DNA of 64,000 nucleotides, taken from an uncultured Eubacteriales bacterium (lineage in GTDB: Bacteria > Bacillota > Clostridia > Oscillospirales > Acutalibacteraceae). Position 1 is the stretch's first letter, and each line of letters starts with the position of its first letter. Shown piece by piece: positions 24,739 through 32,665 of this stretch. A program made the translations under genes and the position numbers. The notes below the pieces were generated by a model. The model made no database searches and was not told where the DNA came from. It saw only the letters and a list, made by a program, of their open reading frames with translations. Location: NCBI GenBank assembly GCA_934446475.1, contig CAKSEH010000005.1:1-64000 (forward strand), written 5' to 3'.

Positions 24739-25572
24739 GTGAATGAAATAAAATTTGAAAACGGCAAAACAATCATAAAAAATGCGAAAAATTTCAATAT
24801 TGCCCAAACCTTTGAGTGCGGACAGGCATTCCGTTGGAATATGAACGAAAAGGGCATTTACTGCGGAATAGCTTCGGGGAATTATGCAGAGATTTATAAT
24901 GACGGCAATGATATTATAATAGAGTCCGATACAAATGAAAATTCATTTATTTTCTGGAGCAATTATTTTGACCTTAACCGAGATTACGGTGAAATTATCA
25001 AAAAAATAAGCAATAACGAAACTCTTAAAATAGCGGCAGGCTTCGGAAGCGGAATAAGAATTCTTTCTCAGGAGCCGTGGGAAGCGCTGTGCTCTTTTAT
25101 AATATCTCAAAACAACAACATTCCGAGAATCAAAGGCATTATCGAAAGACTTTGCAAAGAATTCGGAAAGCAGTGTGAAAACGGGTTTGCCTTTCCGTCG
25201 GCAGAAGTATTGAGCGGACTTACGCCTGAAGATCTCGCCCCGTTGAGATGCGGTTTCAGAGCAAGATACATAATAGACGCAGCAAAGAAAGTAAGTACCG
25301 GTGAAATAGACCTTAAAGCGCTTAAAAGCTGCGATGAAGAAAAAGCAAGGAAAACGCTTATGGGTATAACAGGAGTCGGTCCGAAAGTGGCAGACTGCAC
25401 TATGCTGTTCGGTCTCGGCAGAATAGATTCTTTTCCGAAGGATGTATGGATAAAAAGGGCTATGGATAAACTTTTTCCAAACGGTCTGCCCGACTGTGCG
25501 GCGGGTTACGAAGGAATAGTTCAGCAATATATCTTTTTCTACAGCAGAAGCGGAAATTTACCAAAGGAATGA
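24739..25572 (+). CDS. ogg: 8-oxoguanine DNA glycosylase, OGG1 type
   Basis: The start is a GTG, at 24739 or three codons earlier at 24730; 277 residues from 24739. The order of parts matches OGG1: an N-terminal beta domain (about 1-85), ISQNNNIPRIKGIIERL of the helical core, and the helix-hairpin-helix GITGVGPKVADC with catalytic Lys216, followed by DSFPKDVWIKR with Asp235. The 19-residue gap between Lys and Asp equals that of human OGG1 (249 and 268). It removes oxidised guanine and cleaves the strand. It overlaps ybaK by 4 bases and is divergent from the DUF6062 gene. Confidence 0.9.
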   Translation: MNEIKFENGKTIIKNAKNFNIAQTFECGQAFRWNMNEKGIYCGIASGNYAEIYNDGNDIIIESDTNENSFIFWSNYFDLNRDYGEIIKKISNNETLKIAAGFGSGIRILSQEPWEALCSFIISQNNNIPRIKGIIERLCKEFGKQCENGFAFPSAEVLSGLTPEDLAPLRCGFRARYIIDAAKKVSTGEIDLKALKSCDEEKARKTLMGITGVGPKVADCTMLFGLGRIDSFPKDVWIKRAMDKLFPNGLPDCAAGYEGIVQQYIFFYSRSGNLPKE

Positions 25573-26060
25573 AAACAGTGAAAAAAAGCGATGAAAAAAC
25601 AAATGCGATAAGGCTGCTTTCTCAAAAAGGAGTCGATTTTAAAGTATATTCAAATCTCAGCACCGAGGCTGTAAGCGGACCCGAAATAGCGGCGCTCCTT
25701 AACGAGGACCCAAACAGAGTGTTTAAAACGCTCGTAACGGCGGGAAAAAGCGGACAGTATTATGTTTTTATGGTGCCGGTAAATCTTGAACTTGATTTAA
25801 AAAAAGCTGCCCGGGCGGTCGGAGAAAAAAGCGTTTCAATGATAAAATCAAAAGAACTTTTACCGCTCACGGGTTATATTCACGGTGGTTGTTCACCGAT
25901 AGGTATGAAAAAACAGTTTAAAACCGTTGCACATACGTCAGCCGCAGATTTTGAGCAAATATTTTTCAGCGGCGGAAAGATAGGCATTCAAATAGAAATG
26001 TCTCTTGACGCCTTAAAAAACATTGTTCCGATTGAGCTTGCAGATATATGCGAAGACTAA
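25569..26060 (+). CDS. ybaK: Cys-tRNA(Pro)/Cys-tRNA(Cys) deacylase YbaK
   Basis: A 163-residue protein matching YbaK/EbsC: TNAIRLLSQKGVDFKVY, DPNRVFKTLVTAG, FMVPVNLELDLKKAA, YIHGGCSPIGMKKQF. The lysine in VFKTL is the conserved catalytic residue. YbaK hydrolyses cysteine wrongly attached to tRNA(Pro). It is coupled to ogg by an ATGA overlap; I see no functional link between the two. Confidence 0.93.
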   Translation: MKTVKKSDEKTNAIRLLSQKGVDFKVYSNLSTEAVSGPEIAALLNEDPNRVFKTLVTAGKSGQYYVFMVPVNLELDLKKAARAVGEKSVSMIKSKELLPLTGYIHGGCSPIGMKKQFKTVAHTSAADFEQIFFSGGKIGIQIEMSLDALKNIVPIELADICED

Positions 26061-26061
26061 A

Positions 26062-26091
26062 AAACGCTCCCCCTAAAACGGGGGAGCGTTT
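26062..26091. terminator. Bidirectional terminator after ybaK
   Basis: A perfect 12-bp GC-rich stem (26062-26073 with 26080-26091) with loop TAAAAC lies between convergent genes. Confidence 0.88.
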
Positions 26092-26103
26092 AAAATTATG
26101 TAA

Positions 26104-26937
26104 TCAATAAAGTGTAAGGAATCTGCCGCTTTCGGTTGTAACATACCAATCGCCGTCAATCTTTACAACATAAAGAGTAGTGTCGTTTTCGTCTTCATCC
26201 TCGCTGCCCTTTATCGAAAGCTCCACATCAACCTTATAACCTTTGGTAACGCTCTTCTTCGGAATATCATACTTATCTTTAAGATTCTCCTGGATGTTTT
26301 TGAACTTCTTGGTTGTAATATCGTCCTTATCGGTTATCTTATATGAGAACTTATAGTTCTTACCGTACTCATCTTCAAGCTGATCTATCTGATCTTCAAA
26401 ACTATCCTCATAGTCTTCCTTAAGGTCCTCAAGAGTAACATCCTCTTCTTCCTCAAGGTAATCCCAATACTGTTTCGGAGCAAGCTTTTCAATCTTGTTT
26501 GCCTTGCCCTCGATCATTACATCAAAATAGTTATTGATAGCCGATTTATAACCTCCGCCGATGCTTGAAACAAGGATTATTATTGCAACAAGTACAATTG
26601 CTGCAGCACCGATAACAATACCGAGAAGCTTTTTATCTGATTTAACCTTGTTAAACTGAACAGTTGCCGTTTCGCCGACATTGTTTGCTATTTTTGAAAC
26701 ATTGCTCTTAAGAGCGTCGACATTTATGACGGGAGCTGCTTTTTCTGCCTTTGGAGCAGCATTCTCAGCTACAGGCACATCATTTTCAGCCGCAGGTGCA
26801 GGAGCTTCATTAATCGGAGCTGCTGTTTCGGCAGCATCGGGAGCTGCAGGTGCATCGGCAACGGGTGTGCCGCAGTTCGTGCAAACATTAGCCTCATCGG
26901 GCAGCTGTGTGCCGCAGTGTGCGCAAAATTTACTCAT
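26104..26937 (-). CDS. Zinc-ribbon, single-pass membrane protein
   Basis: A 277-residue protein with an N-terminal zinc ribbon CAHCGTQL...CTNCGTPV (residues 5-25), an Ala/Pro/Glu-rich linker (26-70), a membrane helix (about 106-127), and an acidic exterior domain (130-277) with a DUF4878-like ending, VVKIDGDWYVTTESG. Proteins of this layout are common in Clostridia and have no assigned function. The ribbon would lie in the cytoplasm and the folded domain outside. A consensus-like promoter is upstream and it appears to be a single-gene unit. Confidence 0.75.
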   Translation of the reverse strand: MSKFCAHCGTQLPDEANVCTNCGTPVADAPAAPDAAETAAPINEAPAPAAENDVPVAENAAPKAEKAAPVINVDALKSNVSKIANNVGETATVQFNKVKSDKKLLGIVIGAAAIVLVAIIILVSSIGGGYKSAINNYFDVMIEGKANKIEKLAPKQYWDYLEEEEDVTLEDLKEDYEDSFEDQIDQLEDEYGKNYKFSYKITDKDDITTKKFKNIQENLKDKYDIPKKSVTKGYKVDVELSIKGSEDEDENDTTLYVVKIDGDWYVTTESGRFLTLY

Positions 26938-27011
26938 TTTACATAACCTCCGAAAAATCTTATGATTTCGTAAACCCCTTTAAAACGGTTTTTGCCGTTT
27001 AGGTTTATTAA

Positions 27012-27040
27012 AGTATAACATTTGTTCACAATTATGTCAA
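27012..27040 (-). promoter_or_regulatory. Sigma-A promoter of the Zn-ribbon membrane protein
   Basis: On the minus strand, a perfect TTGACA, a 17-base spacer and TATACT. The leader also carries a small AAACGG/CCGTTT hairpin near 26983-27000. Confidence 0.75.
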
Positions 27041-27095
27041 GTATTACACAAAAAAGGAAATGCAGGTCGATTTGACACGGATTTTACAATATTAT

Positions 27096-27812
27096 CTAAT
27101 TTTTTCTTAAGACTATCTTTATGAAATTCAGATATTTAAGAGCACCTGCCTCAATTGAGCCTCTGTCACCTGCGGCATATTCGTTTTCCTGCTTTATCCA
27201 GTCATTCCAGACTTCTTCATTTGACTGCATTTCGCTTATTTCACATAATTGTGCTCCTCTGCATTTAATTAAAATATTCTTCCAATACGGTATATCGTGT
27301 ATAAAGTCAAGCTGTTCTTCATTCCAGGAAATGAGAAGCTCAGGCGGTATATCACCGTGAATATCATTTTTCATACCGGGTACGGTTATATAAAGATATC
27401 CACCGCTCTTTACAAACGGCAGCAGCTTTTCATCAAGATACAAAGGGTCCCTGCCGAAATAGTTATATGAATCCGTGGATACCACCGCATCAAAAAATTC
27501 CTTTTCAAACGGAAGATCAAGCGCATCTGCCTTGACGGGAATTATTTGAGTGTCGTCTAACCCCATTTTGTCAAAAAAACGCCTATTTTCCTCCGGATCA
27601 CTCCAAAGATCCGCCGCATACACTTTAAAACCGTATTCCTTAGCCATAAAGACCGACGTAAGTCCCTGTCCGCTTCCGAGGTCGCAGACTGCGGCACCTG
27701 ATTTGATAAGAGAATTTTCCAACAATTCTTCGCATAACTTTACCGGATTCGGTCCCATTATTTTTTTGTTTAATTCAGCTGTATCATATTTCTTTGATTT
27801 TACATATCTCAT
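27096..27812 (-). CDS. Class I SAM-dependent methyltransferase
   Basis: A 238-residue protein. VCDLGSGQGLTSVFMA (about 39-54) is motif I of class I methyltransferases, VYAADLW the acidic motif II, and FDAVVSTDSYNYFGRD motif IV. The substrate is unknown; the absence of extra domains suggests a small molecule. It overlaps the TetR gene by 4 bases, so it is co-expressed with and repressed by that regulator. A regulator that controls only itself and a methyltransferase suggests response to a toxic or signalling compound, which is inference. Confidence 0.85.
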   Translation of the reverse strand: MRYVKSKKYDTAELNKKIMGPNPVKLCEELLENSLIKSGAAVCDLGSGQGLTSVFMAKEYGFKVYAADLWSDPEENRRFFDKMGLDDTQIIPVKADALDLPFEKEFFDAVVSTDSYNYFGRDPLYLDEKLLPFVKSGGYLYITVPGMKNDIHGDIPPELLISWNEEQLDFIHDIPYWKNILIKCRGAQLCEISEMQSNEEVWNDWIKQENEYAAGDRGSIEAGALKYLNFIKIVLRKN

Positions 27813-28396
27813 TTTATATTCTCCCTCATAAAATTATTAAGATGATCATTCAAAAGTTTTTTTGCAAGCTCCGGTTCGCTGTCATAAAGAGTGAACAGGA
27901 AAAACATAGGTGAATAAAGCCTAAGCGCCATTCCCTCAAAATCTTCAAATCCGTTTTCTGAAAAAATATTTTTAAGATATTCGACAGGTCCGCTCACAAG
28001 GCAACTGCCGTAAAACCCGTTTATTTCTTTATTACCGTATTGTTCAATGGTGAGCATTCTTCGCAGTCTTAAAGCAAACGGATCTTGCGTCCAATAATCA
28101 AACATAGCCCTTGAAAATTTAATTACCGACACCATATCGGTATCACGGTATTCGCCTGCATTTTCAGAAAAATCCTCCGACGGAACACCGTGATTTGAAG
28201 ATATTTCTCCGTCAAGCTGTTTTGCTCTTTCTATTATACTTTCGAAAATATCACGTTTATCCCTATAATGCCTGTAAAGAGCGCCCTTTGTAAGTCCCGA
28301 AGCGCCTGCTATCATACTTACCGAAACCGCATCATATCCTTTCTTTGAAAATAAATCAAGCGCCGAAAGGAGTATTTTTTCTTTTGTGTCCGTCAT
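27809..28396 (-). CDS. TetR-family transcriptional repressor
   Basis: A 195-residue protein. The N-terminal domain TKEKILLSALDLFSKKGYDAVSVSMIAGASGLTKGALYRHYRDKRDIF is a textbook TetR helix-turn-helix. The C-terminal helical domain (60-195) is the ligand pocket, with unknown ligand. Its own promoter has a perfect consensus with a palindrome filling the spacer, so it is auto-repressed. It heads a two-gene unit with the methyltransferase. Confidence 0.92.
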   Translation of the reverse strand: MTDTKEKILLSALDLFSKKGYDAVSVSMIAGASGLTKGALYRHYRDKRDIFESIIERAKQLDGEISSNHGVPSEDFSENAGEYRDTDMVSVIKFSRAMFDYWTQDPFALRLRRMLTIEQYGNKEINGFYGSCLVSGPVEYLKNIFSENGFEDFEGMALRLYSPMFFLFTLYDSEPELAKKLLNDHLNNFMRENIK

Positions 28397-28420
28397 AATT
28401 CCGTGCTCCCTCTTAAAAAA

Positions 28421-28476
28421 TGTAAACGAGCGTTTACATATATGATAATTATAGTAAACGTTAGTTTACTTGTCAA
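28421..28476 (-). promoter_or_regulatory. tetR promoter with two palindromic operators
   Basis: On the minus strand TTGACA (28471-28476), 17 bases, TATAAT (28448-28453) is a perfect sigma-A promoter. The spacer plus one flanking base is a perfect 18-bp palindrome (28453-28470), and a second palindrome, TGTAAACGAGCGTTTACA, lies at 28421-28438. Both share GTAAAC-N4-GTTTAC and their centres are 32 bp apart, three helical turns. This is a classical auto-repression layout. Confidence 0.88.
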
Positions 28477-28483
28477 GTGTTTA

Positions 28484-28513
28484 TTGACAAAGCACCGTAA
28501 AATATAGTAATAT
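28484..28513 (+). promoter_or_regulatory. Promoter of the C39-like peptidase gene
   Basis: TTGACA at 28484-28489 is followed after 18 bases by TAATAT (28508-28513). It lies next to the TetR operators, so some cross-regulation is possible. Confidence 0.5.
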
Positions 28514-28536
28514 AAGAGTGTTAAGGAGGCAGCGTT

Positions 28537-30237
28537 ATGTCAAAAAAGACGAAAAAAAGAGGGCTTAAATCGACGGCTATGGTTCTGACCCTCGTTTTGG
28601 TTGCCTGTGCTTCAGGGGTTGCTTTCTGTTACCGTGAAAAAATCAAAACCCTCATTTTCGGAAACGAAACTTCAGAAAGCATTGTTCAGATTTGCAAGGA
28701 TATCAATATAAATTCGGAACTTGCACAGCTTTCATCAAACGGAGAAATTCTCAAGATCGATTATATAAATCCGGGGCTTGATACCTATACCCTATCAACC
28801 GTGATTTATTCGCTTAAAAAAACCGATGTTATTTCAAGGACCGACTTCGGGACCGGAAATTTTGCAACCGGGATACTGAACAACGGATTTTATGTTGCAC
28901 AGCTTGATGAAGGTATAATAAATATTTATGATTTAAACGGCAAAAAAACATCTCAGATTAAAATTCCCTCAAAATATCAGCCAGGCTTCCTATCTGTAAG
29001 TGAAAACGGTGAGTATATCTGCTTTGGGGACGGTCCGAGCGCACAGATATTTGTTGCGGATAAAAAAATGCAGAATATCAAAAGAGTTGCCGACTTCACC
29101 GGTTACACCAGAATTTGCGATACGGACGGTTCGTCTTTTTTCGTTCAGCTCTATGAAAACGGCATAATACAAATAGATGCCAAAACACTTAAGACAAAGA
29201 GAATCAAAACAAACGGCTATATTCGTCTTGCAGGCGCATACGGGAGTATTTCTCCAAATGACGACGGTTTTGAAATTTCCGATGCCACGGGCAAGAAAAC
29301 GGGAAACCCTAAAATTAACAAAATCGATGAAATCCCCGTCACTATGTCTTTAAAAAGAATAATTACCGCTGCCGGTAATATGGACACGGATATTATTACG
29401 GTTTACAGCAGAGACGACGGAAAATACTTTACCCAGTCGGTAAACGGCAGTGTTTATTCCGCAGTTGATATGCAAAACGGCTATATTGCACTAAGCACGG
29501 TAAAGAGCGGAAAAACTCCCGAAATTTATCTTATCGGCACAGCTTCACAAAAGCTTTACGGCGGTCAAAATCAAGAAGACACCGCAAAGACCGTATCAGA
29601 AAAGGAAAAAGTAACCGAATCGGAAAAGAAAAAAGCGGAACATCTGCTTACGGATGTTCCGGTTATTTCACAGCACCCCTCTTTCCCCACCGGTTGTGAA
29701 AGCGTCAGTGCGGTTATTGCAATGCGTTACTCCGGCGACAATATATCACCGGAAAGTTTTATAGACGATTATCTTGAAAAAAGCAGCGATTTCCATTCGG
29801 AAAACGGCATTAAATACGGGCCCGACCCATACAGTGTTTTTATAGGCTCCCCGAGAAGCAGAAGCGCTTACGGATGTATGGCGCCCGTAATCGAAAACGC
29901 AATGAACAAGTATTATCAAGGCAGAAAAACCGTCAAAAATCTGACGGGCAGCGAGCTTGAAACATTATGTAACGAATATATAAACAATGATATTCCTTGC
30001 CTTGTCTGGGCAAGCATAGGTATGATAGAACCGAAATACACAAGAAGCTGGACTTTGCCGGACGGTACTGCTTACAGATGGCTTGCAAACGAGCACTGTA
30101 TGGTCCTGATAGGATACGACAACACCCATTATTATTTTTCAGACCCATACAAAGGTGCCTTTGTGAAATACGAAAAGACCTTATGCGAGAAGCGGTTTGA
30201 GGCATTCGGAAGACAAGCCATAGCAATATTAAAGTGA
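28537..30237 (+). CDS. Membrane-anchored protein with beta-propeller-like region and C39-like peptidase domain
   Basis: A 566-residue protein after a strong AAGGAGG site. A basic N terminus and hydrophobic segment (about 12-32) form a signal anchor. Residues about 50-340 are repeated beta-strand units with a WD/propeller-like rhythm (ENGEYICFG, ENGIIQIDAKTLKTKRI). A Lys/Glu-rich linker (355-370) leads to a C39_2-type cysteine peptidase: FPTGCES with Cys387, NEHCMVLIGYD with His520, and FSDPY with Asp536 complete a triad. It would act outside the cell on a peptide or protein; the substrate is unknown. Divergent from the TetR gene. Confidence 0.8.
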   Translation: MSKKTKKRGLKSTAMVLTLVLVACASGVAFCYREKIKTLIFGNETSESIVQICKDININSELAQLSSNGEILKIDYINPGLDTYTLSTVIYSLKKTDVISRTDFGTGNFATGILNNGFYVAQLDEGIINIYDLNGKKTSQIKIPSKYQPGFLSVSENGEYICFGDGPSAQIFVADKKMQNIKRVADFTGYTRICDTDGSSFFVQLYENGIIQIDAKTLKTKRIKTNGYIRLAGAYGSISPNDDGFEISDATGKKTGNPKINKIDEIPVTMSLKRIITAAGNMDTDIITVYSRDDGKYFTQSVNGSVYSAVDMQNGYIALSTVKSGKTPEIYLIGTASQKLYGGQNQEDTAKTVSEKEKVTESEKKKAEHLLTDVPVISQHPSFPTGCESVSAVIAMRYSGDNISPESFIDDYLEKSSDFHSENGIKYGPDPYSVFIGSPRSRSAYGCMAPVIENAMNKYYQGRKTVKNLTGSELETLCNEYINNDIPCLVWASIGMIEPKYTRSWTLPDGTAYRWLANEHCMVLIGYDNTHYYFSDPYKGAFVKYEKTLCEKRFEAFGRQAIAILK

Positions 30238-30241
30238 TTTT

Positions 30242-30285
30242 AAAAAGCGGAAAGTGATGTAAAATTACATTACTTTCCGCTTTTT
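30242..30285. terminator. Bidirectional terminator between the peptidase and dtxR-type genes
   Basis: A 14-bp stem (30242-30255 with 30272-30285) continues into ATGTAA/TTACAT, with A-run and T-run flanks, between convergent genes. Confidence 0.87.
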
Positions 30286-30299
30286 AATTTACGTTGAAT

Positions 30300-30686
30300 T
30301 TATTTTGTTTTATCAGGAATTCCCTTAGCCACGTGGCTTTTTATAGCTTCAAACGACATATCGCTTATATCGTGTTCTATTTTACAGGCATCCTCTGCTG
30401 CGACATCGGCGTCCACACCGAGTCTTGTTAAAAATTCGGTCAGAAGCGTGTGACGTTCATAAATTTTTAAAGCGATGCTTTTGCCTGAGTCTGTAAGGGT
30501 TATAAATCCATTCTTGTCAATTTTAATGAATTCATCATCTTTCAAAATACCCATAGCACGGCTTATGCTCGGCTTTGAAAAATTCATATATTCGGCAACA
30601 TCGAGAGAGCGCACGGCTCCCTTGCTTTGAGATAAAATATAAATGGTTTCGAGATACATCTCTCCCGATTCCTGTAAACGATGCAT
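30300..30686 (-). CDS. DtxR/MntR-family metal-dependent repressor
   Basis: A 128-residue protein. The N-terminal winged helix reads SGEMYLETIYILSQ...VRSLDVAEYMNFSKPSISRAMGILK, followed by the dimerisation/metal domain with HTLLTEFLTRLGV, EDACKIEHDIS and FEAI. The C-terminal SH3 domain of long DtxR proteins is absent, as in MntR-length members. The family represses iron or manganese uptake when metal is plentiful. GTTAGC-N4-GCTAAC boxes in front of feoA and feoB, less than 2.5 kb away, make it the probable feo regulator (inference). It has a promoter of its own (30713-30741 on the minus strand). Confidence 0.9.
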   Translation of the reverse strand: MHRLQESGEMYLETIYILSQSKGAVRSLDVAEYMNFSKPSISRAMGILKDDEFIKIDKNGFITLTDSGKSIALKIYERHTLLTEFLTRLGVDADVAAEDACKIEHDISDMSFEAIKSHVAKGIPDKTK

Positions 30687-30712
30687 AAAAATTTACCTAC
30701 CCTTCTCACCTA

Positions 30713-30741
30713 ATTCTACAACAAAATATATAATTAAGCAA
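30713..30741 (-). promoter_or_regulatory. Candidate promoter of the DtxR-family gene
   Basis: On the minus strand TTGCTT, a 17-base spacer and TAGAAT sit just past the stop of the CARF-nuclease gene, so the regulator can be expressed independently of it. Confidence 0.5.
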
Positions 30742-30743
30742 GG

Positions 30744-31976
30744 TTATTTTATAAGACCCTTTAATATTTTTTCAACTTCTTTCGGATTTCGGCCCGATAT
30801 TTTAAAGTTTTCTATGAGTTTTATGTTCATATCCTGCGCACGCTGTTTTAAATAGGGATCGCAATTATTTGACGATATAAGCACACGCACTGCGTGACTG
30901 CCGCCGAAATATTCGGCAACCGTGCTCAGTTTATATAGCTCTTCTTCATCAACCTTTCCGTTTTTACAGGATATAAAAATCGGAATGTATCCATAAGTCA
31001 AAATAATATCTATTTCATTCTGCGTATCTTTAACACTGTCGTTTATGTTGTGAAACTCGCTGTCCCAATCAATAAGCGCTCCGTTAATAACATCATCAAA
31101 GAAGGAAAGCTCGGGGTCGGGATCGTACCTGATTTCCAATGCACTTACGGTAACAAAAAGTTCAAGTGCATTGCCGGCCTTTGAAAGGCATCTTTTAACC
31201 TGCTCATTTTTAAAGCTAAAAGATATTTTTTCGTCGATCTTTAAATTTTTAATGATCCCCTTCTCTTCAAGTTCTTTTAAAAATTTTCTTGAAAAGAAAT
31301 ATTTAAATCTGTTTTCACGGCAGACTTCCGTTGCCTCAAAAACACTGTAAGATAAATAAAGATTATCGGCATACTCCGCCATAAGCTTTGAAAAGGCGCT
31401 TATCTGGATGTTCCAAAAGTGGGGCTCTCTTGAACAAATATTCCATATATTTTTTATATCTGCAATAAATTCGGGGGAAAAATCCCAGTTATACGAACCG
31501 TTTTCGCAACTGTCGTGATACCGTATTGCGCCGCCGTGAAGTGATACGACTTCGTCGGCGGTAAGCTGCGGCTCACTCTTTACGGAGATTGTTTCTCCCG
31601 TTACACAATCTACCATATATTCAGACTTTAAATTTATTCTGTAAAGCCTGATATCGGATTTATCTTTATATCTTTCATATATTATGCCTACCGCAACTAA
31701 AGCAAGATCGTCGCCCCCCGTAAGGTCAAAACAGAACTCATCGCCTTTTGAAACTATACCGTCAAGCGTTTGGACTATTTGCCGCAAATTATTAACCGGA
31801 ATCGGCATTAGAGTTATACGGGTATCAAAGTTGCGGTCCTTTATTACTCTTTCAAGATTTTCTGCATCCCTTAATGCAGATCTACCGCCTATAAATATTA
31901 TTTCATCTTCACTTAGCGAAATAGCGGCAGCAATATGTTCAAGAGCCTCTTTATCTACAAATTCTATAAGTTTCAT
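30744..31976 (-). CDS. Stand-alone CARF-domain nuclease (DUF1887, Card1/Can2-like)
   Basis: From ATG 31976 (GGGGAAG upstream), 410 residues. The N-terminal Rossmann-like CARF domain (about 1-150) carries the ligand loop CFDLTGGDDLALVAVG (DLTGG at 84-88), which in this family binds cyclic oligoadenylate. A winged-helix linker follows, then a PD-(D/E)XK nuclease at about 260-380: ALELF (Glu272), NEIDIILTYGYIPIFISCKNG with Asp323 and Lys338, then ELYKLSTVAEYFGG. The position usually occupied by Glu in E-x-K is Ser336, so activity is uncertain. Card1 and Can2 are type III CRISPR effectors that cut DNA/RNA when activated. No CRISPR array, Cas10 or other cyclase is in this window. A longer start at 32009 is possible. 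Confidence 0.82.
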   Translation of the reverse strand: MKLIEFVDKEALEHIAAAISLSEDEIIFIGGRSALRDAENLERVIKDRNFDTRITLMPIPVNNLRQIVQTLDGIVSKGDEFCFDLTGGDDLALVAVGIIYERYKDKSDIRLYRINLKSEYMVDCVTGETISVKSEPQLTADEVVSLHGGAIRYHDSCENGSYNWDFSPEFIADIKNIWNICSREPHFWNIQISAFSKLMAEYADNLYLSYSVFEATEVCRENRFKYFFSRKFLKELEEKGIIKNLKIDEKISFSFKNEQVKRCLSKAGNALELFVTVSALEIRYDPDPELSFFDDVINGALIDWDSEFHNINDSVKDTQNEIDIILTYGYIPIFISCKNGKVDEEELYKLSTVAEYFGGSHAVRVLISSNNCDPYLKQRAQDMNIKLIENFKISGRNPKEVEKILKGLIK

Positions 31977-32019
31977 TTTTATTTTCTTCCCCGTCATCAG
32001 GCTTGGCATTCTTGCTAAA

Positions 32020-32056
32020 TTTGTTACATTATAACAAAATACCGCTTTTTTTGCAA
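32020..32056 (-). promoter_or_regulatory. Promoter of the CARF-nuclease gene with overlapping palindrome
   Basis: On the minus strand TTGCAA (32051-32056), 17 bases, and a perfect TATAAT (32028-32033). A palindrome, TTTGTTA-N5-TAACAAA (32020-32038), covers the -10 element and probable start point, so a repressor may control the gene. It is unlike the GTTAGC boxes of the feo genes. Confidence 0.7.
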
Positions 32057-32104
32057 CAGTACACCGATAAAAACGAAAAAAATCGAATTTTTAGTTAAAA
32101 ACTA

Positions 32105-32189
32105 TTGACAAATTGATAATTTGGGAGTAATATATCATTGGTTAGCGAGAGCTAACTTTGTAAATGACATTCGGTTAGCTGTTGCTAAT
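32105..32189 (+). promoter_or_regulatory. feo operon promoter with two metal-repressor boxes
   Basis: TTGACA (32105-32110), 17 bases, TAATAT (32128-32133) forms the promoter. GTTAGCGAGAGCTAAC (32141-32156), just past the expected start, is a perfect 6-bp-arm palindrome, and GTTAGCTGTTGCTAAT (32174-32189) is a near-perfect second copy ending 20 bases before feoA. The motif fits DtxR-family operators; binding by the neighbouring regulator is inferred. Confidence 0.8.
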
Positions 32190-32209
32190 CTAAAGCGAGG
32201 AGAAACAAA

Positions 32210-32422
32210 ATGATGCCGTTAGCGCTTGCAGATGTCGGAGAAGAAAATATTATTAAAAAAATCGGCGGTTCTCCCGAAATCAAAAAGCACCTTGAAAATT
32301 TAGGTTTTGTGGTGGGAGGCAGCGTTACCGTTGTTAACTCTTTGGGCGGTAATGTAATAGTAAATGTCAAAGAGGCAAGAATCGCCATCAGTGAAGAAAT
32401 GGCAAGAAAAATTATGATTTAA
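32210..32422 (+). CDS. feoA: FeoA-family protein, first copy
   Basis: A 70-residue SH3-like protein. ENIIKKIGGSPEIKKHLENLGFVVGGSVTVVNSLGGNVIVNVKEARIAISEEMARKIMI has the FeoA order of an LGF...G turn followed by a beta-barrel and the arginine/alanine-rich final strand. FeoA is a small cytoplasmic partner of the ferrous iron transporter FeoB. It is followed after 19 bases by a second feoA, the common two-copy arrangement in Clostridia. GAGGAG precedes the start. Confidence 0.9.
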   Translation: MMPLALADVGEENIIKKIGGSPEIKKHLENLGFVVGGSVTVVNSLGGNVIVNVKEARIAISEEMARKIMI

Positions 32423-32441
32423 CTTTTAAGGAGGAAAAAAT

Positions 32442-32663
32442 ATGAAGACACTTAGGGAAGCAAAAATCGGTGATACGCTCACCGTTGTAAAGCTTCACGG
32501 AGAAGGTGCTGTAAAGCGCCGAATTATGGATATGGGCATAACTAAAGGCGTTACCGTTCATATTCGTAAAGTTGCGCCGCTCGGCGACCCTGTTGAAGTA
32601 ACCGTCAGAGGTTATGAGCTCTCCATAAGAAAAGCAGATGCTGATATGATAGAGGTTGAATAA
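32442..32663 (+). CDS. feoA: FeoA-family protein, second copy
   Basis: A 73-residue SH3-like protein: LREAKIGDTLTVVKLHGEGAVKRRIMDMGITKGVTVHIRKVAPLGDPVEVTVRGYELSIRK-type, the most typical FeoA sequence, with the RRIMDMG...G and GDPVEV...GYELS motifs. It has AAGGAGG upstream. An AAAGAGTT/AACTCTTT hairpin and a third GTTAGC box follow before feoB. Confidence 0.95.
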   Translation: MKTLREAKIGDTLTVVKLHGEGAVKRRIMDMGITKGVTVHIRKVAPLGDPVEVTVRGYELSIRKADADMIEVE

Positions 32664-32665
32664 TT

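Noticed and set aside
24630..24857. N-terminal extension of the DUF6062 protein
   Set aside because: The extra 76 residues overlap the divergent ogg gene and are hydrophobic and unlike the family; ATG 24629 has AAGGTG.
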